Below are positions 17,840 through 25,303 of a stretch of 25,303 nt of DNA, piece by piece (position 1 is the stretch's first letter; each line of letters starts with the position of its first letter). Both the position numbers and the translations under genes were made by a program. The notes below the pieces were generated by a model, which was not told the origin of the DNA, did no database searches, and saw nothing but the letters and a program-made list of their open reading frames with translations. The stretch spans positions 1 through 25,303 of the forward strand of contig CAJVPJ010000435.1 of the NCBI GenBank assembly GCA_910592205.1, given 5' to 3'. Source of the DNA: Paraglomus occultum. Taxonomy: Eukaryota > Glomeromycota > Glomeromycetes > Paraglomerales > Paraglomeraceae.

Positions 17840-19110
17840 AACATTGCGTAAAAGATGGCATCTAATTATGCAAGTTATGAGCAACTTATAAAAATAGTGA
17901 TAAATTTAGGACAACATCCATATCATGTAAGATGTCAGAAACTAGCCAAATTTCCCGACCATCTTTAATGAATTACGCGGAAATTACTTGCCTTTTTTTA
18001 TAAATGCCTATTTAGAATAACGGGTTCAAGCAACTTTGAAACTTGTGACGACAAACTTTTGTTATTTACGAAGATAGAGATAAACTGTTACGAACTTGAT
18101 ATTTTATTGGCCATCAGGTTTATTTAATCTATATAGACGTCCGAGAATTAAGCCCATTCGTCCTGTATAATTACTAACTCTCTAATGTTTTTACAACCTT
18201 TTGCCCTAATATTTAATGTGTAAACAGACACACTGTCTTGTCAAAAAAATTTTTTTTCTCGATTAGAAACATAGTAATTACGAATTTCCCACAAACTCGT
18301 CAAAATCGATTGTGTATGCTATGCTAAGCTACAACTTGCAGTATTATGCACGTGCCTCAAATTAAAGTGGACTATATCATATTTGGTTATGGTATTTTTG
18401 AATTATTATAAGTAAAGTCACATTGAGACTACACATTTTTAAACCAACTAATGATATTATTAAATTGATTAGTAAATTTGTCTTATTCAAAAAAGAAAGC
18501 AATTGTAAACATAGAATGACTAGTCAATATATTGTAGAAATAATGACTTGGTATTTTACTATTTACAACTTTGGTCGATAAAATCCATAAAATTACTTTT
18601 TTTAATAATGCATCACTGATAGAAGCGCGAAATTGTTAATGTACAAAGTCTTGTTTAATAACAAATGTGTTAATAATTAATATTAATAGCCAAATGTTGT
18701 TTGCAACAATAATTACACTTTTTTTAATTAATAAAAAAAATTTTAATATTAAGCGTCGGAAAAAGTTAAGTTACTGCTAATTTAGGCAACCCATTAAAAA
18801 AGGAAGCTTATTGCTTATCTATTTATCTTCACCCATTAATTATCAAACAAACATGTAATATTATACTAGATCGCATAAATTGCAAAATGGTCTGTTGCAT
18901 AGATGTTTACGTCTATCACAACCAGTACTGTTGAAACATGTACTTTTTGTTTTTATTGGGGCGCCTTGTTGATATTTGCGTGGTATGACCTGCCTTTTCG
19001 ACTGTATCATACGATATGAAATTCGAATTTCAATTGCTAGCCGTGAGAAAGCTTGGCTGGACTAAGGAAAAAAATTTATTAACTTAAAAAAACCATTGCG
19101 GTGATGTAAC
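17840..19110. other. AT-rich intergenic DNA, no gene seen
   Basis: No coding frame on either strand is convincing. It contains A/T homopolymer junctions (for example at 18244) and short AT palindromes, as expected from composition. Confidence 0.5.
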
Positions 19111-19114
19111 ATCA

Positions 19115-19430
19115 GTCTTACAAAGAGATGCATGAATCGCTATCCATAAATAGACGTACGCCCATTGTTATACCAACCTTTGGGGGAAACCCCTTGAGGC
19201 TGGCAATCTTCAGGTGCTTGTTCCCATCACTTGCAGGATACACATGCGACTAGACCAATTAAATCGAGAGCTTAAAGCCATAAATTGAATTTAACACAAT
19301 GTAAGAATGCAGCACCATGTGTGCCAGTTAGAGTCGATCCGAATTGACATCAGAATTTCGGCACTTGTGCTAAGCGAATTTTCGGTCCACTTGCATTGTC
19401 TACCGAATATACCATAAATTTTTATTGAGT
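19115..19430 (-). pseudogene. Possible coding relic
   Basis: A slightly GC-raised patch. On the minus strand one frame reads YPASDGNKHLKIASLKGFPP over 19235-19175. Another, further upstream, reads SVDNASGPKIRLAQVPKF and FGSTLTGTHGAAFLHCVKF with TGA and TAA between (about 19407-19270). The plus strand is also open over 19100-19241, so neither strand is proven. No family recognised. Confidence 0.2.
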
Positions 19431-19564
19431 TTAGTTTAATCACTATTAATTAATATTAATGAACACGAAACTTAAGTTAAAATAAAATTATTATTTATGA
19501 TTGACTACAATTTATCTGATATAAACAATATTGTATACACTAATAACTGAATTAAGGTTCTAAA

Positions 19565-19747
19565 ATGCAACGAGACAGCCCTGTTGACAAAAATCTTTGT
19601 AAAACGTGCTGCATCATCCGACAATCTTTGGGGTTTCGCCGCCGTCAAGCTGCCGTATACATTGCACTGAATCTGCGTATGATGGATATTAAACTTTGTT
19701 GGGTCAAAAATACAGTCATATCGTTCTTTGCTGTTTTGCTGTCATAA
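19565..19747 (+). CDS. Doubtful small ORF, 60 residues
   Basis: ATG-to-TAA frame with four Cys, a basic middle (GFRRRQAAVYIALNLRMM) and a hydrophobic end (VISFFAVLLS). No Kozak-like context, promoter or polyadenylation signal was noticed, and no family is recognised. It could be a tail-anchored micropeptide or chance. Confidence 0.2.
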   Translation: MQRDSPVDKNLCKTCCIIRQSLGFRRRQAAVYIALNLRMMDIKLCWVKNTVISFFAVLLS

Positions 19748-19926
19748 AAAATGCGGGCTGCCAAGACTTAAAGTATATAAAAATATTATTTACTAAATTA
19801 TATATTATAACATAATTGGGCTTTTTTTCACTATGGAGTTTATAAAATTTTTGGGGCGTTGATAAAAACAACACAGCCCTTTCATTGACGGTATGTATCT
19901 AATTATAAAATACTGTATGCTTGACT

Positions 19927-20136
19927 TTAGAAATTCTGTTGGAAGCCCAACGGTTTAGTGAGGCTGAATTTTGTATCTTTTTTTAGACCTTCGTCTGTTT
20001 TTGATGCAACACATTGTCCTTGTGCTACAATTCCAAATAAAAAAAAAAGAGAATATAGATCAAACTTTGTGTGCGTTACACTTTCTTGAATGATGCTTGA
20101 AATGGAAATGTTAATAAGCTCGGCAAACTCGTTCAT
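19927..20136 (-). CDS. Hypothetical small protein, 69 residues
   Basis: Starting at the internal ATG (20136), whose context GCCATGA is good, the frame reads MNEFAELINISISSIIQESV then THTKFDLYSL and ends LTKPLGFQQNF. The open frame extends eight codons further upstream to 20160 without ATG, so it may be an exon. Composition is gene-like, with a helical first half. An A-run at 20039-20049 lies inside and could hide a frame slip. No family recognised, and no polyadenylation signal close by. Confidence 0.28.
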   Translation of the reverse strand: MNEFAELINISISSIIQESVTHTKFDLYSLFFLFGIVAQGQCVASKTDEGLKKDTKFSLTKPLGFQQNF

Positions 20137-20160
20137 GGCGAATTCGTACAATGTAGACAA

Positions 20161-21430
20161 TGTGAAAAAAATAAATTATGCACGCAACCGGATATTTCCT
20201 AGATTGCGTTATTCAGTAACTAAATAAGTCTTTTTTTTCACTTATAAAACACAAATTGTTCACTTTGTGCTTGGCTGATTGGCGTGCAGCATGATCATAA
20301 CGGTTTGCTTATCATTAAACATCTTTAGTATTAATGGGTCAATGGCTGACGCAAAGTTTAGCTTGCTGATATTCGGAAGTAACTAGTATTATTAGTTATG
20401 GTTTTTTTATATATTCGGAATGCACACACAACACTGTAGCTTGATGTTGTTTATCAATCGTAAAGTTGGACAACTGCCCGCATGACTTTCAAAAACTTAT
20501 TACTGATTACATCGGCAAAAGTGTTCAGTAACACAGCTTAACTAATAAACGCTAAATTTAATTATTATTTGTTATAAACATTAATAATAATTAAAATTTT
20601 TGTAGTGTATTTTATTAATATGGACGACTGCAGTAAGCACTCAATAAAATGAATTAAATTATTCACAGACATGTTTCATGGTTGTTGCACTTAAAACTCT
20701 GTGTCCGCTAAACGACTATTATCAATAAATGGAGAGAATTTAGCTTTACAGTAGTTGTTTTAAAGTAAACAGAAGGTTATAACTTAGACTTCAACTATAA
20801 CTTAATAAATATGTACAATAAATCTTAATTAGTTAATACGCTCAAATTTAAAATAATACTACTGCGGTAAATAAATTAATTGTTTTTACAATGAGTTAGC
20901 ATTGTTCTTGTTTTGGACTTTATTATTAAGGCGTGTGAAGTAACATTCGGACATTACGCCTTGTAAAAACAGGATTTGCTAATGTGCGAATACTGTGAAA
21001 ATATTGTCACAGCCCAAATAAAAACTCTGTAAAACCAGCAAATATGCGCACTTATCGTAACACAATATTAATAATTCAAATTTTAATAGTAGTAAGGAGC
21101 GAGTACTAATACACTAAAATTCGCTATAGTAAACATGGTTGGCAGGGGCTTTTCGTTGTCATAAGGAATATTCACAAGCTCTCAAATATTTGTTTCTATC
21201 GAAAATTCTTTATTTTCTTGTAAACAAAGACAGTCTCGATACAGAAAAAGAAGTTTGTTTGAAGCACTATTAATCAACACATTAGCATTAGCTCCTAGCA
21301 ATTTATTTGACAAAGCAAAACAATAATAAGGCGTATAATCGAATTTGTTACTGGCCACCAAAAATTATTATGATGACGTAGGTGCCTTTTAGTGTTGAGT
21401 ACTAACTAATTTAATTGGTTGACATTACAT
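20161..21430. other. AT-rich intergenic DNA, no gene seen
   Basis: No coding frame, RNA gene or element end could be supported on either strand. Confidence 0.5.
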
Positions 21431-21436
21431 GCTGAA

Positions 21437-21925
21437 TAAGAGTCAGATGCTGGCTACTAAAATGCTTTGGCAAATATTATACCTGATTTTTTCTATTGGA
21501 GTAGCATTGGGATGCAAATCAATATTAGCCATACCATAATATTTTAGGTTTTTTCAAACTTCTTCAATTCCTTCCTCCTCGGGTTCTTTTTTATCTAATT
21601 GCTGAACGAAATTTGGTCGTCCAGTAATCACTGTGATAAATTTTCCTTAATCTTGGCTTTTTTACTTCCTAACTCTTTTTTATTTTTCTTAAAAAATGGT
21701 AAAAATTGAAGCAATAGGTTTCAGTTGTTTTTCTTAATTCTCTGATAACTTTTTTAGGAATGTAAACTAACCTTTCTTTTTTACCTTTTGACTTTTGATC
21801 CAATACAAGCCTTTTTCAGTCTTATTCACTAAATCAAAACTTGCTGCTTCACTCACCCTTAACCCCGCCTTATAACCTAGCAAAAAGCACCCGTAATGAA
21901 TTTTTATTTTCTGAATTTGTTATAT
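21437..21925 (-). pseudogene. Bacterial-type tyrosine recombinase relic
   Basis: Minus-strand pieces read YGCFLLGYKAGLRVSEAASF, DLVNKTEKGLYWIKSQK, KERLVYIPKKVIREL and FNFYHFLRKIKK in shifted frames. GLRVSEA is the box I region of XerC/D-type tyrosine recombinases, whose Arg is the first of the R-H-R-Y set. The stretch after it, with K-rich KKERLVYIPK, matches phage or endobacterial integrases. The H-x-x-R box and catalytic Tyr are not seen, so the 3' half is deleted or replaced. Frames change at least twice. One TGA (21723-21721) falls where the family usually has Trp, and another (21556-21554) joins two protein-like stretches. This fits an origin in a Mollicutes-related endobacterium, which reads TGA as Trp. 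It is a relic in fungal DNA. Confidence 0.6.
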
Positions 21926-21929
21926 TAAT

Positions 21930-22725
21930 GCTTTTGTCATCAAACAAGTCAGTTATAACAAATTTTACGTCTGTACCATGGAAACTGTTATACCGACTGT
22001 ATATTTTGCTTAATGCAAGATCAAACGTGTGCCAAATAAAGACATCAAAAGTAGTTTATTGTTACTTATTATCAATTTGGACCAGAAAATTTTGTTCAAT
22101 TTACTGTATCGAATACTTTATTATGGAAACCTTGCTGCGTATTGCCGTCTTTACCCTCATATTAATATTAGAAAGCGTTTATTGCCTGGACAAACATAAT
22201 TTCAAAGCTATTCTTTTTGGTAGTTGCTTTCGGGTAAGTAAACCGGACGCTATATTGTAGTAAAAAAAAATCAATGTCTGTATTATATATATATATACAA
22301 TGGCTCACAAAACTAGTTAAATGTTTACAACTATTAGATTAGAGTTTTTCAACTCTATGAATATTGATTTTAATAATAATTTAAAACAGTTCCGCTTTTT
22401 AGCTTCAGTGTATACTTGTTTGATTAAAAAAAACTTGAACTTTTAGAGTTAATGTAAAACGCGTTAGATTATTATTTAACCTCGAGTGTTATGTCGTAGT
22501 GAAATTAGACTAAAAGCGGAAATAAAAACTAAACTATGCATATAATTAAATAATAATTCTAGTGCAAAAAACTAATGGCGAGTATAATCTCGGAAATACG
22601 CGGTCGGAGAATAAGTTTTGTTCAACAGCTATACCACTATTTGTTCTTTATCAGTAACAAACGAAATAAAAGTTATTTTTTACACGGTTTTATTAGAATA
22701 TAAAGGACTGTTCTAAGCAAGGAAT
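21930..22725. other. Intergenic; ORF on plus strand not accepted
   Basis: The frame 21841-22260 (139 residues) overlaps the recombinase relic on the other strand for its first 80 bases and has no motif; the start is a TTG. A (TA)n run lies at about 22285-22299. No gene is supported. Confidence 0.4.
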
Positions 22726-22726
22726 T

Positions 22727-22972
22727 AGATTATTAAGAGCTACCTAAGCCATTATTTTATAACCATTTGCGTTGTACTAGCGACAAAATTTTTGGATAAT
22801 TGTACAAATTACATACAGTTCAGCATTGAAGATATAATAAGTAAATCGTACTTTTCTCCATGCGGGCTCTTCAATGCTCGTTGTGTCGTTTGTATACCAG
22901 CCATTCCTGAACAAGCAAGCAAAGCCTACAATATAACCAAGATACTGTCATTGCTGAAAAAAGCAAAGTAGT
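22727..22972 (+). CDS. Possible exon, unknown protein
   Basis: About 80 codons are open between TAG at 22723 and TAG at 22970, with no ATG. The second half (YFSPCGLFNARCVVCIP then AIPEQASKAYNITKILSLLK) looks coding and carries three Cys. A splice acceptor (CATACAG) near 22817 could start an exon. No family recognised and no partner exon found. Confidence 0.2.
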
Positions 22973-23249
22973 TGCTAAATTACATAATAAAATGTTACAG
23001 TCATTGATGTTAAAAAATATACATTATCTAATAATTTGCTTAATTTAGATTCTGAAACTTGATCGTAAACCGCTCAATTTTTTACGAAAAATTTCAGTAA
23101 TATGACTACACATCTAGCTGCTTTTTTTAATCAATCCAAACTACCATCACACTTGAATTTAGTATCCCCCGGTACCATAAAATTTAATCAATACTTTCAT
23201 AATAATCGTAAATTACTAAATATAGGTAATTCAAATGATAGCATTTTTT

Positions 23250-23915
23250 AATTCTGTCCTCCTGCATATTGCAAGTAGCTTTCAACTTCTTTTCACCTTT
23301 ATTCAATTGCTTAATTCCATCACAAACCATGTTCAGTGTACCATTAGGACTTTGTCTATAATCCCGTCTTCATCGAGAACGTAATTAATTTGTTCGCGTA
23401 CTGCTTCATTTGGGATGCCAGATAATTGCACTTTACGCGGACTGAGATAATAAATCTTACTTACCTGTTGATTGGAATGGGGTATGTGAACAATTGCAAT
23501 TGTATGAGCATAGCGTCAATGCTACAATATTCAGTTTTACCTCTTGTTATAAAAAAACGCTTATCTACCAATTTTCTGTTGTTCTGCTAATTTCGTATTT
23601 TTTTTGTAATAGTTTTCCTTAACTAAATTTTTTAGTAAATCTTTCGCCTCTTCTTCCTTACGAGCATTATACTGTAAGTCGCTCCCAAAATGATGGCATA
23701 AATTGAATATAAAGCGTTAATCGGTGCCAATACTTGCAGAATGCATCATATTTTAACAATTTCAACGTGCTATCGTTTTCAGGACCGGCAACAAAATTAC
23801 GATAGACTGATTTATAACTGCCATTTCTACTAGGACTTGGTAGTCCATATATTTCAGCGTAATTCTCGAGAAAAATTTTCACGACTGTAGCAACGGTTTT
23901 ATTTTGGTTTCCCAT
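23250..23915 (-). pseudogene. Transposase-like protein relic (DUF7869-type)
   Basis: The first frame (ATG 23915, stop 23667) reads KIFLENYAEIYGLPSPSRN, YKSVYRNFVAG and LLKYDAFCKYWHRLTLYIQF. A second, after a frameshift near 23690, holds LQYNARKEEEAKDLLKNLVK. A third (23512-23333) holds VHIPHSNQQVSKIYYLSPRK and EAVREQINYVLDED. A fourth reads PNGTLNMVCDGIKQLNKGEK. At 23265-23251 a stretch encoding AGGQN in a shifted frame fits the D-N-x-x-G-Q-N-K motif of a large transposase-like family in fungi and animals. The zinc-ribbon segment usual after the YIQF region seems deleted. At least four frame breaks show it is dead. Family name from memory of motif order, so tentative. Confidence 0.55.
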
Positions 23916-23919
23916 CGCG

Positions 23920-24860
23920 GCACTTTTTTACATTACCATTATTATATCATCCGTCGCTAGTTGTTTTTCGAAGTAAGTGTAACCGATTCCTAACTATTGA
24001 GATATGTTTTCTGACAAAGCGGTGTATTACAATTTTAATAGTAAAATTTCCTCTTATTAATACACGTTTTTTTTAAGACGTCAACTGGCAGTTATTTCTC
24101 CACCATTCATTGCTTTCAGCTGGGCCATTACAAATACATTTTGTTCAGACTAGAGAGAGTTTGAAACGCTTTACCTAATTCGGCAAACTTTTTTTTTGGA
24201 ATTCTGTTTGAGCAACCACAATTGCAACCTGTCTTCAAAAATGCATTGCTTTATTATATTCGATGGAGTTGTTATAATTAGAATTTTTCATATATGGGGA
24301 TGCTCCTATAAACATATTATTATATTAACTTTTTTATGTTTAGTGATAGCACGTAATCACTTCGTGATTGTGCAAATTTTATTTAGTAAGCTACATAATA
24401 ATATAATTTTTAATTGTCACTATCTCTATTAATGAGACATGATGTAGTATGCCAACAAAAAAATTAGTCAAACGCCCAACTTACTTGGTTACAGTAAGCA
24501 AAACCTGACTTTTTGCATGTCCATATGATGACTATAGCAGCTTTGGGGTACATTTTTAGATATGCCTGAAGTTTGGGTGTCATTTATTTTGAAAACATAT
24601 GGTACAATTTTTTTTCTTGTTTATTTTTTAGAATCCTAATTCTAATAGTAATAGTGCTGTAAGTTTTTGGTTCCATATCTATGGTTGATTTGATGTCAAT
24701 TAGGTTTAGGTTAATATTTTTAATATAATAATAAATATAGGCCTATTAATATACTATTGTTATAATGATAATGTTTACTTCAACCAAGCTTACATTTTAA
24801 TACCAAATTAAGACAGATTTTAAAATTTATCTGTTACTTCAGACATACTCACATATACAT
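23920..24860. other. AT-rich intergenic DNA, no gene seen
   Basis: The frame at 24196-24432 is Ile/Phe/His-rich, starts at TTG and has no motif; I treat it as chance. Nothing else is supported. Confidence 0.45.
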
Positions 24861-24866
24861 AATAGA

Positions 24867-25191
24867 ATGTTCCCTTGTTTGGTTGGTTGCAGCATACCCC
24901 ATATAATGCGTGTAATGAAAAAAGATGCCTTCGAAACAAGACCATCCTTCCTAACGTTAATGGCCTCCAAAACGTTAGAAACTGATGGAATGCTTTTTAT
25001 CCAGTGTTATGTCAAGGGAGCAGACTGTAGAGAAAATTTTCACTCCTTCTTACATATACTTGGATTCTATCATATATCAGCTAAGTATCTTTTGCCCTTC
25101 TCAAATATTACAACATCAGGCCAATATTAATATACAAAGATACTCCTATTTGATGGAGATGCCAATATTAAATATCAGACAAAAGTTGTAA
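24867..25191 (+). CDS. Doubtful overlapping ORFs
   Basis: Two plus-strand frames overlap: 24867-25130 (87 residues, ending NITTSGQY) and 24985-25191 (68 residues, with SREQTVEKIFTPSYIYLDSI). A minus-strand frame here (HWIKSIPSVSNVLEAINVRK) is open for about 50 codons too. The patch is GC-raised against its flanks, so a coding relic is likely, but I cannot choose the frame. No family recognised. Confidence 0.2.
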
Positions 25192-25303
25192 GAATATGAG
25201 AAGAAAATCAGTTATTATTATGGACAAGTAGTATGTTTATGTATGTTTTAGGACAGTATATATATTAGACTTATTTTAACCGAGTTAGCTTGCAATAGCC
25301 GCG

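Noticed and set aside
21841-22260. 139-residue plus-strand ORF
   Set aside because: It overlaps the recombinase relic antisense, starts at TTG, and shows no motif.

Overview
The window looks like nuclear DNA of a fungus, most probably an arbuscular mycorrhizal fungus (Glomeromycotina, Rhizophagus-like). It is strongly A+T rich by eye, opens with an (AAT)n microsatellite, and its genes carry short GT-AG introns. It encodes a fungal-type SWIRM protein, and it holds decayed copies of gene families known to be large in these fungi: a Fic protein, an F-box/leucine-rich-repeat protein, a transposase-like protein, and a piece of a bacterial-type tyrosine recombinase of the kind found in mycoplasma-related endobacteria. 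The lineage is an inference from family content; no marker gene is present.

Layout. 1-2500: microsatellite, one pogo/Tc1-like miniature element (about 314-475), otherwise AT-rich DNA. 2973-3671 (-): intact SWIRM gene. 4600-5230 (-): scrambled relic of an unknown protein. 5240-8100: mostly non-coding, with two Tyr-rich candidate terminal exons (6398-6519 -, 7801-7973 +). 8199-9095 (+): best-supported multi-exon gene, a 239-residue multi-pass membrane protein with a TATA box. 10102-10974 (-): Fic gene with intact catalytic motif but frameshifts and a stop. 11759-12770: repeat-rich, with two tandem pairs of GC-rich structured units whose stems covary. 13185-14456 (+): unknown multi-exon gene with an AT-hook-like tail and an internal stop. 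14610-15171 (-): F-box/LRR relic. 15254-15448 (-): small ORF with two polyadenylation signals. 15590-15830 (-): nuclease-like relic. 15950-17230: GC-raised island of broken frames. 17641-17830 (+): two-frame relic. 21437-21925 (-): recombinase relic with possible TGA-Trp codons. 23250-23915 (-): transposase-like relic.

Only the SWIRM gene and the membrane-protein gene look healthy. The rest reads as a graveyard of expanded families and mobile DNA, and no operon-like cooperation is seen. The most unusual signal is the pair of structured tandem repeats at 11901-12075 and 12576-12767. In both, differences between the two copies keep base-pairing intact, which suggests a folded RNA or DNA element that I cannot match to a known family.
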